Source: Tunturiibacter empetritectus
Lineage (GTDB): Bacteria > Acidobacteriota > Terriglobia > Terriglobales > Acidobacteriaceae
Assembly: GCF_014201375.1 (NCBI RefSeq)
Contig: NZ_JACHDZ010000002.1
Span: 1 to 64,000, forward strand
Reading direction: 5' to 3'
Length of the DNA stretch: 64,000 bases
The translations under genes and the position numbers were made by a program. The notes below the pieces were generated by a model. That model searched no databases, was not told the origin of the DNA, and saw only the letters and a list, made by a program, of their open reading frames with translations. This document shows, piece by piece, positions 9,068 to 19,228 of this stretch; position 1 is the first letter of the stretch; each line of letters begins with the position of its first letter.

Positions 9068-10513
9068 ATGGCCACACAAAAGTTGTATGAGTTGAAGCAG
9101 ATTCCCATAGGCGTCGATGCGACCGGAAAGCGAAAAGAGACGGACTCGATGGGCGAAGTCGAAGTTCCGGCAGACCACTACTGGGGCGCTCAGACTGAGC
9201 GTTCGCTGATTCACTTTGCCATCGGAGACGACCGCATGCCGAAGCAGGTGTACCACGCTTACGGCTATGTGAAAAAGGCCGCCGCTCTGGTGAATGCGGC
9301 TGCAGGGCGCCTCGATCGGTGGCAGGCTGATGCGATATCGACCGTTGCGGACGAGGTGATCGGCGGCAAGCTGGATAGCGAGTTCCCGCTTTTTGTCTGG
9401 CAGAGCGGGTCGGGGACGCAGTCGAACATGAACGTCAACGAAGTCATCTCCAACCGTGCGATTCAGTTGCTCGGCGGAGTGCTGGGGAGCAAGGCGCCCA
9501 TCCACCCAAATGACCACGTCAATATGGCGCAGTCGTCGAACGATACCTTTCAGACGGCGATGCATATTGCCAGCGCCCTTGAGGTGAAGAGGTATCTCTT
9601 ACCCAGAGTGGAAGCTCTGGCTTTGGCGATAGAGGGTAAGGCGAAGCAATGGCGCGATGTCGTTAAGATTGGCCGGACGCATCTGGAAGACGCTGTGCCT
9701 TTGACAGTCGGCCAGGAGTGGTCGGGCTATGCGATTCAACTGCGCGACGCGATGGCGTTGATCGACAGGTCTCTCGATGGGATCTATCAGCTGGCGGCTG
9801 GCGGCACTGCGGTAGGTACGGGGCTGAATGCTCCCCCACACTTCGGGGAAGATATCGCTGCGAAGATCGGGGAGTTGACGGGGATGCCATTTGTCACAGC
9901 GCCAAACAAGTTTGCCGCGCAGGGGTCGCTCGACGCTATGGTGAATGCGCATGCCGCGCTGCGCTCTCTGGCTGTCGCTCTGATGAAGATTGCGAATGAC
10001 ATGCGATGGCTGGCTTCGGGTCCGCGGTGCGGCCTTGGCGAACTGGTGCTGCCTGCGAATGAGCCTGGCTCCTCGGTCATGCCCGGGAAGGTGAATCCGA
10101 CGCAGTGTGAGGCGGTGGTGATGATCTGCATTCAAGTGATCGGAGACGATGCGGCCGTAGCGTTCGCGGGCTCGCAGGGCAACTTCGAATTGAATGCGAT
10201 GCGGCCGATCATCATCAACAACTTTCTTCATTCGGCTCGGATTCTGGCCGATGGGTGCGAGAAGTTTCGAATCTTCTCGGTTGAGGGAACCATGCTGAAT
10301 GAAAAACGCATCGCCCAGTTTGTCCAGAACTCCCTGATGCTGGTGACGGCGCTTAGTCCTGTGATCGGCTACGACAAGGCGTCGAAGATTGCCCACAAGG
10401 CGCACGATGAAGAGACGACCTTAAGGCAGGCGGCGCTGGCGACTGGATGGATCGACGAAAAGACGTTTGACCAGGTTGTGGATCCGAAGAAGATGGTCTT
10501 TCCTCACAATTGA
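9068..10513 (+). CDS. fumC: Class II fumarate hydratase
   Basis: Reversible hydration of fumarate to L-malate in the cytoplasm (TCA cycle). At 481 aa the length is near normal with about 25 extra N-terminal residues before the usual EVPADHYWGAQTERS beginning. The superfamily signature GSSVMPGKVNP sits at about residues 334-344, the substrate-site SSND segment is present, and the protein ends in the usual VDPKKMV motif. The ATG follows GAGGTGAT at proper spacing. It lies 54 bp downstream of the malic enzyme gene on the same strand, which suggests co-transcription. No sign of damage. Confidence 0.97.
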   Translation: MATQKLYELKQIPIGVDATGKRKETDSMGEVEVPADHYWGAQTERSLIHFAIGDDRMPKQVYHAYGYVKKAAALVNAAAGRLDRWQADAISTVADEVIGGKLDSEFPLFVWQSGSGTQSNMNVNEVISNRAIQLLGGVLGSKAPIHPNDHVNMAQSSNDTFQTAMHIASALEVKRYLLPRVEALALAIEGKAKQWRDVVKIGRTHLEDAVPLTVGQEWSGYAIQLRDAMALIDRSLDGIYQLAAGGTAVGTGLNAPPHFGEDIAAKIGELTGMPFVTAPNKFAAQGSLDAMVNAHAALRSLAVALMKIANDMRWLASGPRCGLGELVLPANEPGSSVMPGKVNPTQCEAVVMICIQVIGDDAAVAFAGSQGNFELNAMRPIIINNFLHSARILADGCEKFRIFSVEGTMLNEKRIAQFVQNSLMLVTALSPVIGYDKASKIAHKAHDEETTLRQAALATGWIDEKTFDQVVDPKKMVFPHN

Positions 10514-10564
10514 CGTGCTGATGCTGGTGGAGATAGTCTGCCCCAATGGGCTTGTCATGAGGAC

Positions 10565-11464
10565 CTATGCTTTGGGACGGCTTGCTACTGTGGTGCCTGT
10601 GATGTCTTCCATCAGGCGAATGGAGCCGCAGATGTCGTCCTCGCCGAAGCCTTTGGCGATCGCTGCGCGATAGAGCTGGCGCGAGAGTGAGGTAAGGGGC
10701 GCGGGCACGTTGAGTTCAGCCGCAGACTCCAACATGAGCTCCATATCTTTCTCGAGCCACTTAACGGAGAAGTTGGTGGTGAAGTTTCTAGCAAAGACCA
10801 TAGGAGCTTTTGTGGTGAGCAGACCAGATTTCGCCGCGCTGTTGTTGAGGATATCGAGCATCATCTCAGGATCGACGCCGGCCTTTGTGCTCAAGACGAT
10901 GCTCTCATTGAAAGCCTGAAGCAAATTGCCAAGGATCATGTTTTGCGACAGCTTGGCGTGAAGTCCCATGCCTGCTTCTCCGCAGTAGTACAAAAGCTTT
11001 CCCATAGTTTCAAAGTACGGGCGGACTTTTTCGAAGATACCCTTTGGGCCACCGACCATAAATGTGAGTGTGCCGCCCTCCGCTCCGGCCTTGGAGCCGG
11101 TACAGGGCGCGTCAAGAAAACTGATGTCCTTCTTTGCCAATTCAGCAGCGATCGCGCGACTTGCAGAGGGAGCAATGGTGCTACAGTCGACGATGATCGA
11201 CTTGGCGGCTGCGCCCTCGACCAAACCGCCTGCGCCCAGGATGACACTGCGCGACATCTCCGTATCGCCTACGCAGAGAAACGTACAGTCGCTCTGGCGT
11301 GCGACATCTGCCGGGGTTGCGCATGCGATACCACCCTTGTCGGCCAGAGCTGCAACCTTATTCTCGCTAAACGACCAAAGAGCCACCTGATGACCTGCCT
11401 CGATCAGACGAAGAGCCATCGGGCCACCCATAATTCCCAATCCTAAAAAGCCAAGCTTTGCCAT
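10565..11464 (-). CDS. NAD(P)-binding beta-hydroxyacid dehydrogenase (tartronate semialdehyde / glyoxylate reductase-like)
   Basis: A 299-aa member of the 3-hydroxyisobutyrate dehydrogenase family. An N-terminal Rossmann motif GFLGLGIMG (residues 5-13), a substrate motif DAPCTGSKAGAEGG (118-131) and the catalytic-type Lys171 in GLHAKLSQNM are all visible. The acidic NAD-specifying residue after the second strand is not obvious (WSFSENK), so NADPH use is possible. It is divergent from a glycerate 2-kinase gene, which suggests it reduces tartronate semialdehyde (or glyoxylate/succinic semialdehyde) to feed that kinase. 3-hydroxyisobutyrate dehydrogenase is an alternative. The family is sure; the substrate is not. 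Confidence 0.88.
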   Translation of the reverse strand: MAKLGFLGLGIMGGPMALRLIEAGHQVALWSFSENKVAALADKGGIACATPADVARQSDCTFLCVGDTEMSRSVILGAGGLVEGAAAKSIIVDCSTIAPSASRAIAAELAKKDISFLDAPCTGSKAGAEGGTLTFMVGGPKGIFEKVRPYFETMGKLLYYCGEAGMGLHAKLSQNMILGNLLQAFNESIVLSTKAGVDPEMMLDILNNSAAKSGLLTTKAPMVFARNFTTNFSVKWLEKDMELMLESAAELNVPAPLTSLSRQLYRAAIAKGFGEDDICGSIRLMEDITGTTVASRPKA

Positions 11465-11801
11465 TTTGCGTCGCGCTCCTTTCTAATGATGTTAGAAGTG
11501 AAAGACACAGGTGTACAGGAGCACATACTTGCATCCGGCAGGACGAATCCGGTGGAAAGTTCTGATGCGCGCGGGAGGCAATCCCGTCCTTCAAAGGTAA
11601 CCCGCACTATCTTGTAGCCGGCGCTGACATTTCCGTTCCACGAACCGTGCTACGCTTGTCTTGCCGGACCGATTGTCCTGTAATGACAGGCATGCGCGTC
11701 GTGTCAAGTATTCGAAAACGAGCAGCTCAAGCTATGCGGAAATCATCCATGTTGCTAGACATGGCAAGTCTCAGAAGGGCCTGGGTGGAGGGTCGTTGCC
11801 T
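11465..11801. other. Divergent promoter region
   Basis: A 337-bp gap between the minus-strand dehydrogenase and the plus-strand glycerate kinase. No gene supported. The kinase frame is open through part of this stretch from 11661, but the better start is at 11802. Confidence 0.55.
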
Positions 11802-13217
11802 ATGATATCGGCCGCGTTGGATTTGGGTGAAATCGCGCGCGCTCTTTTTAGATACTCTCTGGCGGATTGCAGCATCGAACGAGCTTTTTCTGAAAAGATA
11901 AAGAGCCGTACTGACGGCGCATCCCGGAGGTATCTCCTCTTCGAGGACGACCCGGTGGATCTTAGCCGTTTGAAGCATATTCGCGTCCTTGCCGCCGGGA
12001 AGGCAGCAACGCCGATGCTGGAAGCTCTTCTTCCGCATCTTCAGAATCTGCCGCAGTGCGAAGTGTCAGGTGTTTTGGTGACAGCAGAGCGCCCTGAACA
12101 ACTCCCGGAGAATTTTCAGTTTTTTGCGGGCGGACACCCTCTCCCAAATCAAGCTTCGGTAGACGCCGCGCGTGCCGCGCTGCAAGTTCTGCAAACGCTT
12201 AAACTGATGAGTTCTCGACCAGACGACGCCCTTTGCGTTTTTCTCATCAGCGGAGGAGCTTCGGCGATGCTCGAACTGCCTCTGGATTCGACCATCTCCC
12301 TTGAAGACACGGTCAGCTTTTACCGTGAATTGGTCCACTGCGGAGCCTCTATCGCGGAGATCAACTGTGTTCGCAAACACTTCTCCGCGATCAAGGGTGG
12401 CCGCCTCGCCATGCATGCAGAAGGCATCCTCAGCTACTCTCTTCTGATCTCCGACGTACCTGTTGGCCATCTCGACGCACTGGCCTCCGGTCCCACGCTG
12501 CCTGACACTTCGACGGTGGAACAGTGCCGTGAGATTCTGGCACGCTACGATCTCATGAAGAGATTTCCAGCCTCCTTACGTCGCTTTTTTGGCAATCCGG
12601 GTCTCCCCGAAACTCCCAAGGCACATCAGTTCAGCGCACGTTCTCTCACCCTGATTACTTCCGACGATCTGGCAGAGGCCACACGACGACGTGCAGAAAG
12701 TATTGGATTTTACGCTGTTATTGATAACACCTGCGACGATTGGGACTACTGTCGCGCTGCCGTTTACCTGCTTGAGCGCCTGCGAAGTCTGCGGCGCGAT
12801 CATGCTCGTGTATGTCTGATCTCTTCGGGAGAGGTGACGGTCGAACTGCCAGAGGGAAGTCCGAAAGCTAACGACGTAGCAGCATCGCACAGGCTTGGTA
12901 TCGGAGGAAGAAACCAGCACTTTGCCCTCTATGCGGCGACACTGCTTCAGTCGTCTGCCGGTGCGACAGTTGTCTTGTCTGCAGGCACTGACGGGATCGA
13001 CGGTAACAGTATCGCGGCTGGCGCGGTGGTGGGTGAGCTCACCCTTTTGCGGAGCAACGGTTCGCGCAACACCGCGGACTCAGGGCTCCTGCGTCAGGCC
13101 GAACTTGCCTTGCAACACTTCGACTCCGGCACATTTCTTAAAACAGTTGGTTCCAGTATTGTGACCGGTGCGACCGGCAACAATCTGCGCGACCTTCGTA
13201 TCCTGTTGTGCGTGTGA
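11802..13217 (+). CDS. Glycerate 2-kinase (DUF4147/MOFRL family)
   Basis: Phosphorylates D-glycerate to 2-phosphoglycerate, feeding lower glycolysis. The protein has 471 aa from the chosen ATG. That ATG (MISAALDLG) has GGAGGG 9 bases upstream and yields a start typical for the family; the frame is open further upstream to 11661 but without a good ribosome site. The N-terminal DUF4147 kinase-like domain shows LLISGGASAM-type residues, seen here as VFLISGGASAMLELP. The C-terminal MOFRL domain shows GIGGRNQHFAL and LSAGTDGIDGNS, and the protein ends in a family-typical TGNNLRDLRILL. Its divergent neighbour is a plausible tartronate semialdehyde reductase, so the two may complete glyoxylate or glycerate assimilation. 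Confidence 0.92.
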   Translation: MISAALDLGEIARALFRYSLADCSIERAFSEKIKSRTDGASRRYLLFEDDPVDLSRLKHIRVLAAGKAATPMLEALLPHLQNLPQCEVSGVLVTAERPEQLPENFQFFAGGHPLPNQASVDAARAALQVLQTLKLMSSRPDDALCVFLISGGASAMLELPLDSTISLEDTVSFYRELVHCGASIAEINCVRKHFSAIKGGRLAMHAEGILSYSLLISDVPVGHLDALASGPTLPDTSTVEQCREILARYDLMKRFPASLRRFFGNPGLPETPKAHQFSARSLTLITSDDLAEATRRRAESIGFYAVIDNTCDDWDYCRAAVYLLERLRSLRRDHARVCLISSGEVTVELPEGSPKANDVAASHRLGIGGRNQHFALYAATLLQSSAGATVVLSAGTDGIDGNSIAAGAVVGELTLLRSNGSRNTADSGLLRQAELALQHFDSGTFLKTVGSSIVTGATGNNLRDLRILLCV

Positions 13218-13299
13218 TTTGAAACTTTCCTCGACGAGGATGACGAGGATAAAACCATCGTCTTGGATTGCCCGCATGTCGTCTCTGCCATGCAGGTTT

Positions 13300-13731
13300 C
13301 TAGTCAAACGACTCCCAGGCGCGAATTACGTGTTCAAACAGTTCCATGTCGACACGCTTGCCGTGGAACTTGACTCCTTCCATCTTCAATCGCGCTCGCT
13401 GCTCGATTGCGGCTTCATCGCGAAGTTTGATCTCACCGCTCGCGCCGAGCACTCGGTGCCATGGGAGATGATCCGGAGGGTCGGTGCGCAGTAGCCGTGC
13501 GACGGCGCGATGGTAGAGCGGATAGCCTGCCGCCGCCGCAACTCGTCCGTAAGTGCTGACTTTTCCCGCTGGGATGGAGAGAATGATGCGACGAAACGCT
13601 GCGTCACGCAGTTCGTTCGCGCGAGCCCCATCCCATAGAATTCTGCGTCTTGCCTGAGACGCGGGGAGCGTCGGGATGCCCCCTAGAAAGGGAGGAAGGA
13701 CCGACTTATCACTCTTCCTTCGCGTGCTCAT
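13300..13731 (-). CDS. Alkyltransferase-like protein (MGMT family, Cys replaced by Trp)
   Basis: 143 aa with the C-terminal DNA-binding fold of O6-alkylguanine-DNA alkyltransferases: IPAGKVSTYGRVA, an R-A-V-A helix and PWHRVLG. The position that is Cys in active enzymes (PCHRV) is Trp91. It therefore should not remove alkyl groups itself. In the studied ATL family such proteins bind O6-alkylguanine and direct it to nucleotide excision repair. An N-terminal tail of about 40 basic residues precedes the domain. The gene stands alone between the glycerate kinase and the OYE gene. Confidence 0.9.
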   Translation of the reverse strand: MSTRRKSDKSVLPPFLGGIPTLPASQARRRILWDGARANELRDAAFRRIILSIPAGKVSTYGRVAAAAGYPLYHRAVARLLRTDPPDHLPWHRVLGASGEIKLRDEAAIEQRARLKMEGVKFHGKRVDMELFEHVIRAWESFD

Positions 13732-13986
13732 CTTCCCTCCAGTTTCTTCTTATGGTCTCTCCTGCTTGTCTGCTCCGAAAAGTTAGAGTTTGCGATCATG
13801 ATGCCTCGTCCGTTGCTTTGGGAATACTGACTATTCCTCGATGGAATGCGAAACTAGTGTGCGCAATTGCCGTTATGAATCTTTGGAGCACCCTTAAGCG
13901 ATGAAGGCTCTCTGCCGCAATTGACGCGACACGCCCAGAACGCAGAAAGCGTCCTGGGCATGTCACTTGCAGGTTGTTCCGGGAGC

Positions 13987-15120
13987 TTAGCGGGACGCCA
14001 ATTCGATGGCGAAGGGGTAATCGTTATAGCCCACTGAGTCGAAGGTGTAGAAGGTATCTGGGTCATATGGTGTAAGCGCAAGGCCTTCCCGGATGCGCAG
14101 CGGCAAATCGGGATTTGCCACGAAGTGACGTCCAAAGGCCACGGCATCGGCGACGCCGCTCTCGATGGTGGTTTCTGCGGTTTTGGGTTCGTAGCCACCG
14201 GCTGTGATGATCTTACCTTTGAAAACTTTCCGAAGTTGCTCGGCAGCGATCGGACCCTGTCCCTTATCGATGGTCACGTTTCCTTTTACACGCGGCTCGA
14301 TGATGTGCAGGTAGGCAAGGCCAGATCGGTTCAGCTGCTCTGCGACGTAGGTGAATAGAGCGGCAGGATTGCTATCGCGCATGTGGTTCCAGGTGCCGGC
14401 GGGTGCGATACGCACCCCGACTCGATCGCCTCCCCAGACAGATGTGATCGCTTCTACGACATCCAGTAGGAGCCGCGCGCGGTGCTCGATGGAACCACCG
14501 TAGGCGTCGGTCCGCTTGTTACTGCCATCTTGAAGAAACTGGTCTAGTAGATAGCCATTGCCGGCGTGTAGCTCAACCCCGTCGAAACCCGCTGCCTTAG
14601 CGCGCGCAGCAGCCTTGCGGTAGTCCTCGACGATTCCGGGAATTTCGGAGATCTCCAGCGCCCGATGTGGCGACGGTTGGACCCACCCGCTTGGGGCGGA
14701 AACCAGGTGGTTTGGATCTTCCCAGTAGGTTGGGTCCACGGAGGCTGAGACCGGTGTGTTGCCGTCCTGATTGTCGGAGTGCGAGGAGCGACCGGTATGC
14801 CACAACTGCGCGAAGACGAAACCGTTCTTTGCGTGGATGGCCTTCACAACGTGCTTCCATCCTTCAACCTGCTGATCGGTATAGAGCCCGGGTGCACCAT
14901 ACCACCCTCGGGCAGTCGGAGAGATGTTCGTCGCCTCTCCGACAATGAGACCTCCGTCTGAAGCGCGATCCGAATAATACTGAACCATCATGGCGCCGGG
15001 GACGCCTCCCGGTTGCTCGGAGCGGGAGCGGGTCAATGGCGCCATCACGGCGCGATGCTTCAAGGTCAACGATCCAAGCTGTACGGGCGTAAATAGCTTC
15101 AGGTCCTTCTCAGTATTCAT
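13987..15120 (-). CDS. Old Yellow Enzyme family NADH:flavin oxidoreductase (alkene reductase)
   Basis: An FMN-dependent TIM-barrel ene-reductase of 377 aa, cytoplasmic. It reduces activated C=C bonds or nitro compounds. Visible signatures: APLTRSRS near the N-terminus, QLWHTGRSSH with the catalytic-type histidine, GFDGVELHAGNGYLLDQFL, and the FMN phosphate region near GRHFVANPDLP. The ATG at 15120 is preceded by GAGAGGAT at about 8 bases and matches the usual family start MNTEKDLKLFTPVQLG. The frame is open upstream, but that part reads as the tail of an alcohol dehydrogenase (separate entry). A TetR gene is divergent upstream and probably controls it in response to reactive electrophiles (inference). 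Confidence 0.95.
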   Translation of the reverse strand: MNTEKDLKLFTPVQLGSLTLKHRAVMAPLTRSRSEQPGGVPGAMMVQYYSDRASDGGLIVGEATNISPTARGWYGAPGLYTDQQVEGWKHVVKAIHAKNGFVFAQLWHTGRSSHSDNQDGNTPVSASVDPTYWEDPNHLVSAPSGWVQPSPHRALEISEIPGIVEDYRKAAARAKAAGFDGVELHAGNGYLLDQFLQDGSNKRTDAYGGSIEHRARLLLDVVEAITSVWGGDRVGVRIAPAGTWNHMRDSNPAALFTYVAEQLNRSGLAYLHIIEPRVKGNVTIDKGQGPIAAEQLRKVFKGKIITAGGYEPKTAETTIESGVADAVAFGRHFVANPDLPLRIREGLALTPYDPDTFYTFDSVGYNDYPFAIELASR

Positions 15121-15255
15121 AAAATCCTCTCGAGGTACGTATTTCGTTGGAGTGGCAACCACGCCATGTTCAGCACAGAAATCGAGCATCTCCTGTGTCT
15201 CTTTGATTCCCCCAACGAGCGAGGTTGCGGCATAGGCAAGTGCTCTGGACAAGCT
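15121..15255 (-). pseudogene. Relic of a zinc alcohol dehydrogenase C-terminus
   Basis: Directly upstream of, and in the same frame as, the OYE start, the minus strand encodes SLVGGIKETQEMLDFCAEHG followed by a degenerate tail. This is the characteristic C-terminal segment of YahK/AdhC-type NADP-dependent alcohol dehydrogenases (consensus GGI.ETQEMLDFCAEH). The rest of that gene is absent. It looks like the end of a deleted ADH gene whose neighbour was the OYE gene. Confidence 0.8.
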
Positions 15256-15316
15256 GGACTCTCCTTCAATCAAAGTGCATTGGGGCACACAAGAAAGCTC
15301 GCGCTCCATGTAGTTA

Positions 15317-15376
15317 TGAACTAGATGGTTCAAAACTAAATGAAGATTCAAAATATTTGCACTGATTGGTTCAAAA
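15317..15376. promoter_or_regulatory. Candidate TetR operator and repeats
   Basis: Within the OYE-TetR intergenic region lies TGAAC-TAGATG-GTTCA (15317-15332), an inverted repeat with 5-bp arms. The 10-mer TGGTTCAAAA occurs at 15326-15335 and again at 15367-15376, just before the TetR start. The position suits autoregulation plus control of the divergent OYE gene. No binding evidence. Confidence 0.45.
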
Positions 15377-15391
15377 GAAGATAATGATGTT

Positions 15392-15952
15392 ATGGCAATC
15401 GGTCGGCCCAAACATTTCAGCCGTGCAGAGGTAATGGAAAAGGCGATTCCGGTGTTCTGGGAACACGGTTTCGCCGACACCTCTTTAGCGGACCTTGAAG
15501 CAGCAACAGGGGTAAACAGGTCTGGACTTTATGCTGAGTTTCGAGACAAGGAGGACCTGTTCCTGGCGAGCCTAGGACACTACATCGAAACCAGTGGCCT
15601 CACGGATATGCTGGCCACGAAGCCGTTGGGATGGACCAATGTGGAGAAATATCTCAAGTTCGGTTTGGCGTGCTGGAGCGGTCAAAAAGGCTGCTTCTCG
15701 GTAAGCGCGATGCGAGAGCTGGCAATCCTTCCCCAGGAGGCGCGTCTCATTGTCGAGAAAAGCATGAAGCCTATTCGGCGTCTTCTTATCTCAAACATCG
15801 AAGCAGAGAAGACCACGATGGATGCCTCCGGTCTCGCTGACTTGGCAATGACGTTTTTCTCTGGGCTTAGCATTGAACAGAATCTTGTCACCAATAGGCA
15901 GTCTGGATTGAAGCGGATCGAGGTGTTCCTACAGGTCATGAGAGCTCTCTGA
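15392..15952 (+). CDS. TetR/AcrR family transcriptional regulator
   Basis: 186 aa. The N-terminal DNA-binding domain occupies about residues 5-60, with the recognition region TGVNRSGLYAEFRDKEDLF, followed by an all-helical ligand-binding domain. It is divergently placed from an OYE-family reductase, so it probably represses that gene and itself and is relieved by an electrophile or quinone. Cys residues in the effector domain (LACWSGQKGCFSV) could act as redox or electrophile sensors; this is inference. The ribosome site is weak. Target and ligand are unknown. Confidence 0.92.
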   Translation: MAIGRPKHFSRAEVMEKAIPVFWEHGFADTSLADLEAATGVNRSGLYAEFRDKEDLFLASLGHYIETSGLTDMLATKPLGWTNVEKYLKFGLACWSGQKGCFSVSAMRELAILPQEARLIVEKSMKPIRRLLISNIEAEKTTMDASGLADLAMTFFSGLSIEQNLVTNRQSGLKRIEVFLQVMRAL

Positions 15953-16191
15953 TGCAGAAAACTCCTCTCACTCGCGATCTTCAGTTGATTGTGGGGCGGT
16001 TGCCAGACGAGGATAAGCCTGAGTCAAGATCGAGGGCAAAGTCGATTTTCAGTGCGCTCGTCGGAGCAATGGCGCTGGAGTCTTCGGCCACCAAGACGAG
16101 GAACTGCGACTCAACTTGCGGGTGCTGACGTACTGACGAGAAGCGCGTTTCCCGCAACTGAAAGCGATTTGCAACGGCCGGAGGCTTAGGC

Positions 16192-17076
16192 TCAGTCCGA
16201 AATACGCAGCGTATCAATGAGGGCGGCCAGAGCCGCAGGCTGATTGCGACGGCTCGGATAATAGAGAAAGTAACCTGGGAATGTCGGACACCAGTCTCTT
16301 AGCACTTGGATCAGACGTCCGTCGGCAATCAAACTCTTGAGGGTTTCCTCCATCGCTGTTCCGATGCCCACACCGTTCAACACCGCCTGGATCACCAACT
16401 CAGGATCGTCAAACGAAGCTGGTCCCTGCGGGCTGAGCGTGAGAGCCTTACGGCCTCTCTCGAATTCCCAGCGATAGAGACCGTTGCTGAAGCGAAAGCC
16501 TATGCAGGCATGGTCTTTCAGGTCCTGAGGCTTTCGCGGCACTTTACGGGGCGCAAAATATTCCGGTGCGCCGACGACCGCTAGGCGCATGTCCTTCGTG
16601 ACTCGGACGGCGATCATGTCCCGCTGGATGAACTCGCCAATCTGAACGCCAGCGTCGTATTCCCCGGCCACGAGATCGACAGGATCATTGGACGACGTGA
16701 CCTCCAGGACAATTTCGGGATAAGTTCGGGCGAACTGAGCAAGCTTGGGCAGGAGCACCATCTGCGTGGCGGTTCGCGGGATGATGAGTCGAATGCGGCC
16801 TGCCGGACTCTCCCGTTGCTTCCGCGTCTCAGCTACTGCTCGCTCGATTCGTTCGAGCGCAGGCGCGAGCTCGTGGAGAAGTGCTGAGCCAGCGGCGGTA
16901 GGAGAGACGCTTCGTGTTGTCCGCGCGAGTAACTGCAGCCCCAGTCTCTTTTCAAGGCCCCGCATGGAGTGGCTGAGAGCAGACTGCGAGACACCCAGCC
17001 GGGCGGCGGCGCGAGTAAAGCTGCGCTCTTCCGCCACAACTGCAAACGCTGATAACTCTCCCAAATCATTTCTCAT
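16192..17076 (-). CDS. LysR family transcriptional regulator
   Basis: 294 aa with an N-terminal winged HTH (about residues 5-65: ELSAFAVVAEERSFTRAAARLGVSQSALSHSMRGLE in segments) and a periplasmic-binding-protein-like effector domain (about 90-290). It is transcribed away from an aldo/keto reductase operon beginning 120 bp to the right. This is the usual arrangement for a LysR activator of its neighbour; the effector is unknown. A 12-bp palindrome abuts its start codon. Confidence 0.95.
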   Translation of the reverse strand: MRNDLGELSAFAVVAEERSFTRAAARLGVSQSALSHSMRGLEKRLGLQLLARTTRSVSPTAAGSALLHELAPALERIERAVAETRKQRESPAGRIRLIIPRTATQMVLLPKLAQFARTYPEIVLEVTSSNDPVDLVAGEYDAGVQIGEFIQRDMIAVRVTKDMRLAVVGAPEYFAPRKVPRKPQDLKDHACIGFRFSNGLYRWEFERGRKALTLSPQGPASFDDPELVIQAVLNGVGIGTAMEETLKSLIADGRLIQVLRDWCPTFPGYFLYYPSRRNQPAALAALIDTLRISD

Positions 17077-17096
17077 GATTCATGAATCCTATTCAT
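17077..17096. promoter_or_regulatory. Palindromic operator candidate at LysR start
   Basis: GATTCATGAATC (17077-17088) is a perfect 12-bp palindrome touching the LysR ATG, with a further half-site ATTCAT at 17091-17096. It is probably the autoregulatory LysR site; it also lies upstream of the divergent aldo/keto reductase gene. Confidence 0.45.
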
Positions 17097-17156
17097 AGCT
17101 CTCTGCGATCGCAACCCTCTTGTGTCATGAACTTGGGAGGTCTAGCCTTTTGTTAG

Positions 17157-18667
<1,511 letters not shown>

Positions 18668-18677
18668 GAGGAACAGT

Positions 18678-19199
18678 ATGAACAGAGGGACACAAAAAGC
18701 ATGGACGGCGGCCTGCACGGTGCTTCTCGTGGGGGCATTCGAGGCGACAAGAAGCATCGCTGCGGCTCAGTCCTCGACAGCTTCTACAGGCTCTCAGATC
18801 ACGCTTACTCCTAAAGCCTCACAAAAGGTTATCACCGGAGCTCCGGATCGCTTCACTGGATCGGTTCGAGTTCAATCTCTCTTCGACGCAAAAGTACAGA
18901 CTCGAGCCACCGGAGGCGAGGTCACCTTTCAATCGGGCGCTCGGTCGGCATGGCACACCCATCCCCTCGGTCAAATTCTGATCGTGACGGATGGTATCGG
19001 GTGGGTTCAGCAATGGGGTAGTCCGGTGCAGGTGATGCGCAAAGGAGATGTTGTTTGGATTCCGGCAGGCGTGAAGCACTGGCATGGTGCGACACCAAAC
19101 AGTTCCGTCACTCACATCGCTATTCAGGAAAATCTCGATGGAAGGAATGTGGATTGGCTGGAGCAGGTGAGCGACAAGCAGTACCACCTTGCGAAGTAA
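18678..19199 (+). CDS. Exported cupin-domain protein
   Basis: 173 aa. An N-terminal hydrophobic signal (about 8-32, ending near AAAQS) is followed by a single small cupin domain: motif 1 [16 protein letters not shown] and motif 2 [16 protein letters not shown] supply the metal-binding His set. It resembles acidobacterial/proteobacterial cupins found next to reductases and carboxymuconolactone decarboxylases. The ATG has GAGAGGAACA just upstream and lies 10 bp after the lipocalin stop; the frame is open further upstream without a good start. Likely an enzyme or sensor acting outside the cytoplasm; the substrate is unknown. Confidence 0.88.
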   Translation: MNRGTQKAWTAACTVLLVGAFEATRSIAAAQSSTASTGSQITLTPKASQKVITGAPDRFTGSVRVQSLFDAKVQTRATGGEVTFQSGARSAWHTHPLGQILIVTDGIGWVQQWGSPVQVMRKGDVVWIPAGVKHWHGATPNSSVTHIAIQENLDGRNVDWLEQVSDKQYHLAK

Positions 19200-19228
19200 C
19201 AGCACAGTTTGAAGGAGAAGGAATCAGT

